Below are positions 53,795-61,932 of a stretch of 64,000 bases of DNA, piece by piece. The notes beneath the pieces are model-generated. The model did not search any database. It saw only the letters and a program-made list of their open reading frames with translations, and was not told the DNA's origin. The stretch covers positions 1 to 64,000 of the forward strand of contig JAZNMQ010000070.1 of the NCBI GenBank assembly GCA_045579745.1, given 5' to 3'. The DNA is from Flemingiibacterium sp045579745 (GTDB taxonomy: Bacteria > Bacillota > Clostridia > Oscillospirales > CAG-272). The stretch's first letter is position 1. The number at the start of each line of letters is the position of its first letter. Position numbers and translations under genes: made by a program.

Positions 53795-55030
53795 TCAGCC
53801 CTCAAATTTCTTGAAAAGCAGGGATACATTTGTTCCGCCGAAGCCGAGGGAGTTCGACAGCGCATATCGAAGCTCGCGATTATTAGGCCTGAGAGGGGTG
53901 TAATCGAGGTCAAGCTCGGGGTCGGGCTCTTTTAGATTTGCCGTCGGAGGAACGATGCCGCGCTCAATTGCCATTGCGGTAATAATCGCCTCTGTAGCAC
54001 CTGCCGCGCCGAGAAGATGTCCCGTTACGCCCTTTGTTGACGAAATCGAAACCTTGTACGCCGCTTCGCCTAGCGCCTTTTTGATTGCCAGCGTTTCAGA
54101 GGAGTCGTTGTGGTCTGTTCCTGTGCCGTGCGCATTGATATAATCTATCATGTCGGGAGTAATTCCACCCTCTCTGATAGCTCCCGAAATTGCGAGAGTT
54201 GCGCCCGATGCCTCGGGGTCGGGAGCGGTTATGTGATAAGCGTCGCTCGTAGTTCCGTATCCGATTATCTCACCGTAAATTTTTGCGCCGCGAGCCATAG
54301 CATGCTCGTAGCTCTCGAGCACGAGAGCGGCTCCGCCCTCTCCCATTGTAAAGCCGCTTCGTCTTTTGTCAAACGGAAGTGAGCATGTATCGGGGGTCGT
54401 TCCGTGAGTCAGGGCTGTCATGTTTGAAAAGCCTGCGACTGCCATTTTGGTTATGGTAGCTTCCGCGCCGCCTGCAATAACTACATCGGCATAGCCGTCC
54501 TTAATGTGACGGAAAGCCTCGCCGATCGCGGTTGCGCTTGAAGCGCATGCGGTAACCGTTGCGTAGCAGGTTCCCTTGAAGCCATATTTCATCGCTATGT
54601 GTCCGCAAGCAATATTGCTGATCATCATCGGGATAAAGAGCGGCGAAACTCTGCCCGGACCCTTTTCCATAAGCTTTGTGTGCTCGTCCTCGAGCGTTGA
54701 AAGTCCGCCGATGCCGCTTCCGAAAATTACTCCGCAGCGTGTAACATCAAGCTTGTCAGCATCAAGCTCGCTCATATCATATGCGCCCTTTGCCGCCGCC
54801 ATTGCAAATTGGCAATAACGGTCCATTCTGCGTGCCGCCTTGGCGTCTATATCGTAATCGGTCGGTGCGAAGTTTTTGACCTCGCAGGCGAATTTGCACT
54901 TATAGTCCTCTGTGTCGAACGCGGTAATCTCATCAACAGTTGTTACTGCGCTGAGAACACGCTCAAAAAGCTCATCAGGGGTAGAGCCTGCCGGTGTGAC
55001 AGCTCCCATGCCGGTAATTACAACTCGCAT
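53795..55030 (-). CDS. fabF: 3-oxoacyl-ACP synthase II (FabF)
   Basis: The 411-residue condensing enzyme extends acyl-ACP with malonyl-ACP. It begins RVVITGMGAVTPAG. Catalytic Cys162 is in TACASSAT, and the two His are in NAHGTGT and KGVTGHLLGA. TGGAGGA precedes the ATG. It is third in the operon after fabG, 30 bases downstream. Confidence 0.98.
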   Translation of the reverse strand: MRVVITGMGAVTPAGSTPDELFERVLSAVTTVDEITAFDTEDYKCKFACEVKNFAPTDYDIDAKAARRMDRYCQFAMAAAKGAYDMSELDADKLDVTRCGVIFGSGIGGLSTLEDEHTKLMEKGPGRVSPLFIPMMISNIACGHIAMKYGFKGTCYATVTACASSATAIGEAFRHIKDGYADVVIAGGAEATITKMAVAGFSNMTALTHGTTPDTCSLPFDKRRSGFTMGEGGAALVLESYEHAMARGAKIYGEIIGYGTTSDAYHITAPDPEASGATLAISGAIREGGITPDMIDYINAHGTGTDHNDSSETLAIKKALGEAAYKVSISSTKGVTGHLLGAAGATEAIITAMAIERGIVPPTANLKEPDPELDLDYTPLRPNNRELRYALSNSLGFGGTNVSLLFKKFEG

Positions 55031-55060
55031 TTGTAATATCCTCCATATTAATAGGTTAGA

Positions 55061-55807
55061 TTAAAGCGTGATAGCGCCATCAACGCAAAGCGTCTGTGCG
55101 GTGATATATGAAGCATCCTCGCTTGCCAAAAATGCCGCCGCATTTGCAATATCCTCGGGTTTGCCTGTGCGTCGGAGCGCAATTCTATCGCAAAGCTCCT
55201 TGCGTGTGTCCTCGCTAAGAGCACCCGTCATATCGGTTTCGATGTAGCCGGGAGCGATGCAGTTGACTGTAATTCCGCGGCTGCCGATCTCCTTTGCAAG
55301 CGATTTTGTAAAGCCGATTATAGCCGCCTTTGATGCTGCATAGTTGGTTTGTCCGGCGTTGCCGAAAATGCCGACTACCGACGAAATGTTAATGATTCTG
55401 CCATGACGAGCCTTCATCATTATCGGAACAACAGCCCTTGACATATTGTAAACCGATTTGAGATTGCAGTTGATAACAGAGTCAAACTGTTCCTCGCTCA
55501 TTCGCATGAGCAGACCGTCGCGCGTTATTCCTGCATTGTTTATCAGTGCACAAATGCTCCCGAAACGCTCGACAACCTTGTCAACCATTTCTTTGCATTC
55601 CTCGTAGCGTGATACATCGGCTTTAAAAAGCTCACACTCAGCACCGTCAGCCAATGAGGCGTGAACTGCTTCAAGCGCGGCGTTTTGTGAACCGTTGTCC
55701 GAGCGGTAGTTGATAGCGACATTATAGCCGCGTGAGGCGAAGCCGCATGCGATGGCAAGACCAATCCCGCGCGCAGCACCTGTTACGATAACCGTCTTTT
55801 TTTCCAT
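55061..55807 (-). CDS. fabG: 3-oxoacyl-ACP reductase FabG
   Basis: The 248-residue short-chain dehydrogenase reduces beta-ketoacyl-ACP with NADPH. It has the cofactor loop TGAARGIGLA and the catalytic set Ser143, Tyr156, Lys160 (NYAASK). The ATG at 55807 gives the normal family length. Upstream in-frame starts at 55819 and 55828 exist, and none of the three has a good ribosome binding site. A 16-base palindrome (55821-55836) lies exactly over the possible leader. Confidence 0.94.
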   Translation of the reverse strand: MEKKTVIVTGAARGIGLAIACGFASRGYNVAINYRSDNGSQNAALEAVHASLADGAECELFKADVSRYEECKEMVDKVVERFGSICALINNAGITRDGLLMRMSEEQFDSVINCNLKSVYNMSRAVVPIMMKARHGRIINISSVVGIFGNAGQTNYAASKAAIIGFTKSLAKEIGSRGITVNCIAPGYIETDMTGALSEDTRKELCDRIALRRTGKPEDIANAAAFLASEDASYITAQTLCVDGAITL

Positions 55808-55912
55808 ATCTATGCCCATGACCTGCAAATGCAGGTATGCCTTTCTTACCTGTTTATGTGCTATAAAGCATCCTACTTTATTTTAATTCCTGCTCTCTCA
55901 GACGAATGCTGC

Positions 55913-56932
55913 TTACCATTCGACTATTGCAACGCCGTATGTGAGCCCTGCACCAAAGCCTGCGATAGCAAGCTTGTCACCTCGGCTTAACTTCCCGGCA
56001 CGGTTTAATTCATCAAGCAATATCGGAACGCTCGCGCTTGAGGTGTTGCCGTAACGCTCAATGTTTGTGGGGGCTTTTTCGGGGGCAAGCCCGAGCCGTT
56101 CAACGGCTGAGTTTATTATGCGGACATTCGCTTGATGCATTACGAGATATTTAAGCTCGGATGCTGATATGTCAGCGGCGGCTAAAGCCCCCTCAAGTGC
56201 TTCGGGAACTGCCTTCACCGCGAATCTGTAAACCTCGCGTCCGTTCATTTTGAGCCCGACCTGCACAGAGGCGTGATCAGCATTTGATAATGTACCATCC
56301 TCGTTCTTTCTGACTGGGGGCAGAGCCTTGGCAGTTATAGCGTCAGCACCCGTTCCGTCGGTCTTTATATAGGATGAAAGGAATCCGTGCTCGCTGTCGG
56401 CACTGACTACCGCTGCGCCTGCTCCGTCACCAAAGAGTATGCACGAGGAGCGGTCTGTATAATCGGTAATTCTCGATAAATTCTCGGAGCAGACTATCAA
56501 AATATTATTTATCCGCTTTGAGCCGACACGCTCGCTTGAGATAAACGCCGAGGCGGTTTCAAGCGCATATACAAAGCCTGAGCAGCCTGCGTTAAGGTCA
56601 AACGCAAAGGCGTTTGATGCGCCTATGTCGGCTTGAACATAGCAAGCAAGTGCGGGGGAGTAATTGTCGTTTGTTACAGTCGAGCATATCACGATGTCGA
56701 TATCGAGCGGGGATAATCCCGATGCTTCAAGTGCGCGCTTGGCGGCAATAGCTGCCATTTCACGATTTGAGAGCTCGGTGTTGATTCTGCGCTCAGAAAT
56801 TCCCGTTCGTTCGCGTATCCATTCGTCGTTGGTATCGACCATTCGCGAAAGTGCTTCGTTTGTGAGCGTGAAGTCCGGCAGGTATGAGCCGGTAGATATT
56901 ATACGCGCAATGCGTTTGTCTTTTTTACTCAT
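55913..56932 (-). CDS. fabH: 3-oxoacyl-ACP synthase III (FabH)
   Basis: The 339-residue enzyme condenses acetyl-CoA (or a branched acyl-CoA) with malonyl-ACP to start fatty acids. Catalytic Cys117 (NAGCSGF), the His in MHQANVRI and the Asn in GNTSSAS are present. GGAAGG precedes the chosen ATG. It is the first gene of the minus-strand fab/acc operon. The opposite strand carries a ROK-like regulator, and the intergenic region holds a palindrome. Confidence 0.96.
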   Translation of the reverse strand: MSKKDKRIARIISTGSYLPDFTLTNEALSRMVDTNDEWIRERTGISERRINTELSNREMAAIAAKRALEASGLSPLDIDIVICSTVTNDNYSPALACYVQADIGASNAFAFDLNAGCSGFVYALETASAFISSERVGSKRINNILIVCSENLSRITDYTDRSSCILFGDGAGAAVVSADSEHGFLSSYIKTDGTGADAITAKALPPVRKNEDGTLSNADHASVQVGLKMNGREVYRFAVKAVPEALEGALAAADISASELKYLVMHQANVRIINSAVERLGLAPEKAPTNIERYGNTSSASVPILLDELNRAGKLSRGDKLAIAGFGAGLTYGVAIVEW

Positions 56933-57026
56933 AGTATTGTCCTTCCCGTATGGCGGCTGCCACACAATTAAGATGGATTACTGAGAATATATTCTACCAT
57001 ACAAATTAATCGGAATTATTGACGAA

Positions 57027-57042
57027 ATGTAAAAAATTACAT
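57027..57042. promoter_or_regulatory. Palindrome in the fabH / ROK-like divergent region
   Basis: ATGTAAAAAATTACAT is an inverted repeat of six bases each side of AAAA. It lies between the divergent start regions, about 30 bases upstream of a TAGAAT box (minus strand, 56996-56991) for fabH and 43 bases upstream of the plus-strand -35. It may be an operator for fatty-acid or regulator control. Confidence 0.4.
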
Positions 57043-57085
57043 ATTATTGCAGGATTTGATTTTTGACGTATAGCGAACTGAATGA

Positions 57086-57114
57086 TTGACAAAGCTCAAT
57101 TTTTCATGTATAAT
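57086..57114 (+). promoter_or_regulatory. Promoter of the ROK-like regulator
   Basis: TTGACA (57086-57091), 17 bases, TATAAT (57109-57114): full consensus in both boxes. Confidence 0.8.
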
Positions 57115-57149
57115 CAAGGTGTAAAATGCTGTTTTGGGAGGCGATTTTG

Positions 57150-57995
57150 ATGCTTTATGATGGCTCGAGCACGCTTGCTGTATTTGACGCTATTGCAAAT
57201 TGCCGCGAGATAAGCAGAGCGGAGCTGTCAAAAATTACGGGCTTCAGTCAGGTTACGATTGGAAAGGCTGTCGATGCGCTTGAAGCCTGCGGCATTGTGA
57301 CACAATATAAAAAGGAGCGAAGCACAGTCGGAAGAAAGACGGGAATTTGTCGGCTTAACGAGCGATATGGCATGCTTGTTTTCGATTATGACTGCATGCG
57401 CTTTCGCGTAACGGATATAAATTTAAATGAGCTTGGCGAATTTGAGCTAAAAAATATCGAGGACTCTCTGAGTGTGGGCTTTTTGCGCTTTGCCGAATTG
57501 TTTGACGGAGAGCTGATTGGCATTGGATGCATTGTGCCAGAGGGCAAAATGGCAGAATACAGCGAAAAAATACGAGAAATATTCGGGCAAGCTCCCGAGC
57601 TTCTTGTTGACAGCGGTTCTGCCTTGACCCTCGCAAATTCGAAACGCTTCGATATATCGAGCATAGCTGTATTTTTGCGAATTCGCGAGAGTGTAAGCGG
57701 TTCGATAATGCTTGGCGACAGGCTTTTTCGAGGCGCAAGAGGACGGGCAGGTGACTTTTCGCGGATTTTTGGAGATAAAGCCGAGCTTTCGCAAAGGCTA
57801 CCCGAAATATGTGCGATGCTTGACCCGGAGTTCATTCATATTGCAAGCGATGATGTGCTGTCAATCCCCGATTTACCCGAGGGAGTACAGCTTATAGTTG
57901 AACGCTTTGACGATTGCAAAAGCGCGATTGACGGCGCTTTGCTGATGTTAAGAGAAAATTGGGTGCGCTCAAAAATCGAACAAAAGAGTGAATAA
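57150..57995 (+). CDS. ROK-like / winged-helix transcriptional regulator
   Basis: The 281-residue protein has an N-terminal winged helix (about 5-65; REISRAELSKITGFSQVTIGKAVDALEACGIV). A domain that looks like a shortened ROK (sugar kinase-type) fold follows, with a MLVFDYDCMRFRVTDI strand in place of the phosphate loop. ROK glucokinase motifs, including the zinc-binding Cys set, are absent, so it is likely a sensor without catalysis. The start at 57150 is preferred over 57126 because GGGAGG lies ten bases upstream. It faces fabH across a divergent region. Confidence 0.75.
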   Translation: MLYDGSSTLAVFDAIANCREISRAELSKITGFSQVTIGKAVDALEACGIVTQYKKERSTVGRKTGICRLNERYGMLVFDYDCMRFRVTDINLNELGEFELKNIEDSLSVGFLRFAELFDGELIGIGCIVPEGKMAEYSEKIREIFGQAPELLVDSGSALTLANSKRFDISSIAVFLRIRESVSGSIMLGDRLFRGARGRAGDFSRIFGDKAELSQRLPEICAMLDPEFIHIASDDVLSIPDLPEGVQLIVERFDDCKSAIDGALLMLRENWVRSKIEQKSE

Positions 57996-58069
57996 TTGCG
58001 CTGTCTATGAGCAGAATAATTATGAAGTCATCTATGTTGGCTTTATATTATTTCAAAGAGGTAAATGAC

Positions 58070-58273
58070 ATGGAAAACAAGACTCCCAACCATTCCATTG
58101 AATGCTCTGTTAAGCAGTGCGCTCATCACTGCGGCAATGTAAACTTCTGCGCACTCGACTCGGTTCGCATCGCAACTCACGAAGCTAACCCTACCGAATG
58201 CAAATGTACCGACTGTGAATCGTTCAGAGCAAACGACTCCTGCGGTCCAGGCATGAGTAACTGCAACGCATAA
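58070..58273 (+). CDS. DUF1540 domain protein, cysteine-rich
   Basis: The 67-residue protein has nine Cys, including Cys12, 17, 21, 27, 44, 46 and 49, in the pattern of DUF1540 (ECSVKQCAHHCGNVNFC, then CKCTDCESF). The role is unknown; metal binding is inferred from the cysteines. In Clostridia such proteins are often abundant. The ATG at 58070 follows AAAGAGGT; longer starts upstream lack support. A symmetric terminator closes it. Confidence 0.88.
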   Translation: MENKTPNHSIECSVKQCAHHCGNVNFCALDSVRIATHEANPTECKCTDCESFRANDSCGPGMSNCNA

Positions 58274-58276
58274 CAA

Positions 58277-58311
58277 AAATCGCCCGAGAGATTTCTCTCG
58301 GGCAATTTTTT
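58277..58311. terminator. Bidirectional terminator between DUF1540 and oxidoreductase genes
   Basis: GCCCGAGAG (58282-58290) pairs with CTCTCGGGC (58295-58303). AAAAAT on one side and AATTTTTT on the other serve both convergent genes. Confidence 0.88.
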
Positions 58312-58316
58312 AGTTT

Positions 58317-58853
58317 TTATGCGAATTTGTAGCCAAGCTCAAGTGCTTTCTTGTTTTTATCGATCAGCGCCGCTTTCGATGCCGGAATGCCGTCAATCAT
58401 ATGATTTAGGAATTCGTCATACTCAAAGAGCCCCGTGAGCTTCAAAAGATATCCGAGTATGATGACATTTGCCATGCCGGAAAGTCCGTTGTCGGATGCC
58501 ATCGAGGTTGCGGGGATTCCTGCTACCTTTACATCATCACGTCCGAGGTCTGCATTGATGAGAGAGGAATCGTAAATAACGAGTCCGCCTGCCTTGACAT
58601 TCGGAACAAATTTTGTAAAGGAGGGAAGGTTCATCGCAATGAGAAGGTCGGGGTTTACAACCAACGGAGAGCCGATTTCCTCATCGGAGATAATTACGGA
58701 GCAGTTAGCCGCGCCGCCGCGCATTTCGGGACCGTAGGACGGGAGCCACGAAACCTGAAGATCGGTGTCCATCGCGATTTTTGCGAGCTGCTTGCCTGCG
58801 AACAGAATACCCTGGCCGCCAAAGCCTGCAAGAAGAATGTTCGTCGTTGCCAT
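58317..58853 (-). CDS. 2-oxoacid:ferredoxin oxidoreductase gamma subunit
   Basis: The 178-residue subunit of a four-part 2-oxoacid oxidoreductase (Kor/Vor type) begins TNILLAGFGGQGILFAGKQL. It has a conserved LPSYGPEMRGGAANCSV. In these enzymes it helps bind CoA and completes the alpha/beta/gamma/delta complex. It is the last gene of the minus-strand operon, one base after the beta gene. Confidence 0.93.
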   Translation of the reverse strand: MATTNILLAGFGGQGILFAGKQLAKIAMDTDLQVSWLPSYGPEMRGGAANCSVIISDEEIGSPLVVNPDLLIAMNLPSFTKFVPNVKAGGLVIYDSSLINADLGRDDVKVAGIPATSMASDNGLSGMANVIILGYLLKLTGLFEYDEFLNHMIDGIPASKAALIDKNKKALELGYKFA

Positions 58854-58854
58854 A

Positions 58855-59628
58855 TCAGTTATCCTCCTTTGTAGAGGTGGGGTTGAGAGTCTTTACGTCG
58901 GTGTCCTTGTAAACTCCAAGCGGATAGAACGGAATCATATCTGTCTTGAGCCATTCGAGAGCAGCCTCGGGAGTCATGCCCCAGTTTGTCGGGCAGGTCG
59001 AGAGAACCTCGACAATTGAAAGTCCCTTTTTGTCGATCTGATTCTGGAATGCCTTTTTGATTGCCGCCTTAGTCTTCTTAATGTTAGGTACAGTGTTAAC
59101 CGCAACACGCTCAGCGTAAGCAACGCCGTCAAGGGTAGACATCATCTCGCATACGCGAATAGGTGAGCCCTGAATGCGGCGATCACGTCCGTAAGGAGAG
59201 GTTGTTGTTACCTGACCGGGAAGCGTTGTGGGTGCCATCTGACCGCCGGTCATACCGTAAATGCAGTTGTTGATGAAGATGATTGTAATGTTTTCACCGC
59301 GCGCACCTACATGAACGGTTTCGGCTGTACCGATAGCCGCGAGGTCGCCGTCACCCTGATAGGTGAATACGATGTTGTCGGGATGTGTGCGCTTAACGCC
59401 TGTTGCAACTGCCGGAGCGCGTCCGTGAGCTGCCTGGATCATATCGCACTCAAAGTAGTTGTAAGCGAATACGGAGCAGCCTACCGGCGCAATGCCGACT
59501 GCCTTGCCGCAGATGTCAAGCTCGTCTAAAACCTCTGCAACGAGTCTGTGAACAATACCGTGTGTACAGCCCGGGCAGTAATGGAAGGGCACGGGCGAGA
59601 GTGATTTCGGTTTTTCAAATACTACCAT
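58855..59628 (-). CDS. 2-oxoacid:ferredoxin oxidoreductase beta subunit (TPP binding)
   Basis: The 257-residue thiamine pyrophosphate-binding subunit has YQGDGDLAAIGTAE for TPP-Mg binding and FINNCIYGMTGGQMAPTT. Early Cys residues (YCPGCTHG) may ligate a 4Fe-4S cluster. Together with alpha it decarboxylates a 2-oxoacid to acyl-CoA and passes electrons to ferredoxin. CAGGAGG precedes the ATG. Confidence 0.95.
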   Translation of the reverse strand: MVVFEKPKSLSPVPFHYCPGCTHGIVHRLVAEVLDELDICGKAVGIAPVGCSVFAYNYFECDMIQAAHGRAPAVATGVKRTHPDNIVFTYQGDGDLAAIGTAETVHVGARGENITIIFINNCIYGMTGGQMAPTTLPGQVTTTSPYGRDRRIQGSPIRVCEMMSTLDGVAYAERVAVNTVPNIKKTKAAIKKAFQNQIDKKGLSIVEVLSTCPTNWGMTPEAALEWLKTDMIPFYPLGVYKDTDVKTLNPTSTKEDN

Positions 59629-59649
59629 TTTATATGTAACCTCCTGAAT

Positions 59650-60711
59650 TTATAAAGAGGCGGAGATTCTTTCGATTTCCGCGAGGAGCTCAGCCGGAGA
59701 GGTGATGACTCCGCCTGTGCGTCCGAAGAAAGATACGGGCTTTTTGCACTCTATTGCTACCTTAACATCGTCAACCATCTGACCCATGTTAAGCTCGCTG
59801 ACGAGGAAATGCTTTGCTGTGTCTGCAAGCTTTGCAAGTGCCTTCTTAGGATACGGCCAAAGAGTGATGGGGCGGAAAAGTCCGACCTTAATACCATTGG
59901 CACGAGCTGACGCGATTGCAGTCTTTGCAATACGCGAGGAGATTCCGTATGCGACGATTACGATATCAGCGTCATCGCACATGTATTCTTCATATTTAAC
60001 TTCTTTTTCGCAGATTTCGTCATAACGCTTGTAGCGGTCGAGAATCGAATTTTCAAGCACGTTGGGGTCAATAAAGAGCGAGTTGATTATGTTCTTGCTG
60101 CGCTTGCCCTCGGTGCCGTTTGCAGCCCAGGTCTTTTCGGGGATCTCACGCTTTGTAACAATCTCGAAGTCAACCGGCTCCATCATCTGACCGAGCGCGC
60201 CGTCAGCGAGAATCATCGCGGGAGTTCTGTAAATATCTGCAAGGTCAAATGCCTCTGCGGTAAGCTGAGCCATTTCCTGAACAGTAGACGGAGCTAAAAC
60301 GATGATGTGCTCGTCGCCGTGACCGTTAGCCTTTGTTGCTTGATAGTAGTCCTGCTGAGAGGGCTGAATGCCTCCGAGTCCGGGGCCTCCGCGCTGTACA
60401 TTTACTATAACGCAGGGAAGATCGCATCCGACTATGTATGAGATGCCCTCGCTCTTGAGCGAGATTCCGGGGGATGAGGATGAGGTAAGGCAACGTGAGC
60501 CGGCTGCAGCCGCACCCATGATCATGTTGATAGCGGAAACCTCAGACTCAGCCTGAAGGCAAAGACCGCCGACCTTAGGCATGCGTTTTGCCATATATTC
60601 GGAAATTTCGGTTTGCGGAGTGATAGGGTAGCCGAAGAAGTGGAGGCAACCGCTCTTGATAGCAGCCTCGGCGATAGCTTCGTTACCTTTCATTAATACT
60701 TTCTTAGCCAT
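59650..60711 (-). CDS. vorB: 2-oxoacid:ferredoxin oxidoreductase alpha subunit (VorB-like)
   Basis: The 353-residue subunit has GCLHFFGYPITPQTEISEY and the switch-like SSSPGISLKSEGISY. It lines up with VorB/KorA. The preferred substrate in Clostridia is often branched-chain 2-oxoacids or 2-oxoglutarate, which cannot be separated by eye. The delta, alpha, beta, gamma gene order and short spacings (16, 21 and 1 bases) show an operon. GGAGG precedes the ATG. Confidence 0.93.
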   Translation of the reverse strand: MAKKVLMKGNEAIAEAAIKSGCLHFFGYPITPQTEISEYMAKRMPKVGGLCLQAESEVSAINMIMGAAAAGSRCLTSSSSPGISLKSEGISYIVGCDLPCVIVNVQRGGPGLGGIQPSQQDYYQATKANGHGDEHIIVLAPSTVQEMAQLTAEAFDLADIYRTPAMILADGALGQMMEPVDFEIVTKREIPEKTWAANGTEGKRSKNIINSLFIDPNVLENSILDRYKRYDEICEKEVKYEEYMCDDADIVIVAYGISSRIAKTAIASARANGIKVGLFRPITLWPYPKKALAKLADTAKHFLVSELNMGQMVDDVKVAIECKKPVSFFGRTGGVITSPAELLAEIERISASL

Positions 60712-60727
60712 TTGTTTGTCCTCCTGT

Positions 60728-60937
60728 TCAGTCCTTCTCGACCGTGATCACAACATCGGGGCACATCGTAGCGCACATTGCACACGCGATACATTTTTCT
60801 GCATCGGTAATGCGTGCGGGATGATAGCCCTTGTTGTTGAGAGCGTCATGGTCGAGGGTGATAATTTTCTTGGGGCATGCGAGAACACAAAGTCCACAGC
60901 CCTTACAAAGATCCTCGGTAAAGGTTACTTTATTCAT
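60728..60937 (-). CDS. 2-oxoacid:ferredoxin oxidoreductase delta subunit (2[4Fe-4S] ferredoxin)
   Basis: The 69-residue protein has two CxxCxxCxxxC motifs: Cys11, 14, 17, 21 and Cys49, 52, 55, 59. It holds two 4Fe-4S clusters and carries electrons from the TPP centre to free ferredoxin. It is the first oxidoreductase gene, 27 bases after the P-loop ATPase gene. GGAGGAG precedes the ATG. Confidence 0.95.
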   Translation of the reverse strand: MNKVTFTEDLCKGCGLCVLACPKKIITLDHDALNNKGYHPARITDAEKCIACAMCATMCPDVVITVEKD

Positions 60938-60964
60938 TTTTCTCCTCCATGATAAAAAGAATTG

Positions 60965-61645
60965 TTAATATAATTGCTTAGTGGCGTTTTTAATGAAAAA
61001 GAAATTATCGCCTTTAAGCTCTGTGCTCAGATTGTCGGGTGCGCAGGTGCACAAAAGCGGCAAGCCGCATTCGTCGGCAAGCTCCTTTGCCCATCCGATC
61101 GCGTCCGTTATATCCTCGGCAGTGGTTTCCGCACCGAGGTTTGAGTTATGAATAACACCGGTTGCACGAAGTCGTCCGCAGTATTCTATTTCGCGAAGTA
61201 TCTCCACAGCATCCGAAATGTTTTCGGTCAGCGGACGGTATTTGTTTACCACATAGAGTAGGTCGTATTTGCCTTCCACAAAAAATCGGTTATACATTCC
61301 GAGCGCAACGGCACCGTTGTCACCGCCGACATCAATGATGGTCACACGCTCGGGCTCTCTTTGAGCCGCCTCAAGCGCACCGAGCACTGTCGGTGGAAGA
61401 GAGGGAATATCGACATTGGTGTTTGCAAAATCGGGGACAATACATTTTACCCCGAGTGCTTCGAGCTCGGATTTGTTGTCTGCGGCACGAAAATACGGAT
61501 TGACAATATCGAGGTCAATAAGTGTAACCTCTCTACCATCGGATGCAAGCTCTTTTGCGAGATTAACGGCAAAGTTCGTTTTTCCTGCACCAAAGTGACC
61601 TGCGACAACTATCAGGTTTTTGAGATTTTCGAGTACATTCTGCAT
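60965..61645 (-). CDS. MinD/CobQ-like P-loop ATPase linked to the oxidoreductase operon
   Basis: The 226-residue P-loop protein has Walker A GHFGAGKT (Gly16-Thr23), a deviant Walker box typical of the MinD/CobQ/dethiobiotin group. It also has TLIDLDIVNPYFRAAD and TIIDVGGDNGAVALGMY. Its job is unknown. Being the first gene of the vor-type operon suggests help in assembly or regulation of the complex, possibly Fe-S insertion. The start AGGTAG-n2-ATG at 61645 is acceptable. Confidence 0.82.
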   Translation of the reverse strand: MQNVLENLKNLIVVAGHFGAGKTNFAVNLAKELASDGREVTLIDLDIVNPYFRAADNKSELEALGVKCIVPDFANTNVDIPSLPPTVLGALEAAQREPERVTIIDVGGDNGAVALGMYNRFFVEGKYDLLYVVNKYRPLTENISDAVEILREIEYCGRLRATGVIHNSNLGAETTAEDITDAIGWAKELADECGLPLLCTCAPDNLSTELKGDNFFFIKNATKQLY

Positions 61646-61840
61646 AGCTACCTACATAAATTCGAATTAATCGACGGATTATCCGCTAGGAATCAAATAA
61701 CATAAATATATTATATCATACAATCAACTAAAATAAAAGAACATTTTTTTAAATTTCTCAAGTTTTTTTTATCGTCGTATTGTACATATTTTACAGCAAA
61801 ATTCTGTTATAATTTATTTGACTAAATTTTTCGGAAAGGT

Positions 61841-61869
61841 TTGAAATTTTTTTTGTTTTGTGATAGAAT
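61841..61869 (+). promoter_or_regulatory. Promoter of cdaA
   Basis: TTGAAA (61841-61846), 17 bases, TAGAAT (61864-61869), 64 bases before the chosen start. Confidence 0.6.
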
Positions 61870-61932
61870 ATATACAGATACCCTTTTTTATAAAAATGAG
61901 TGAATAATTTTGCGTGCAAAAGGAACGGTCGT

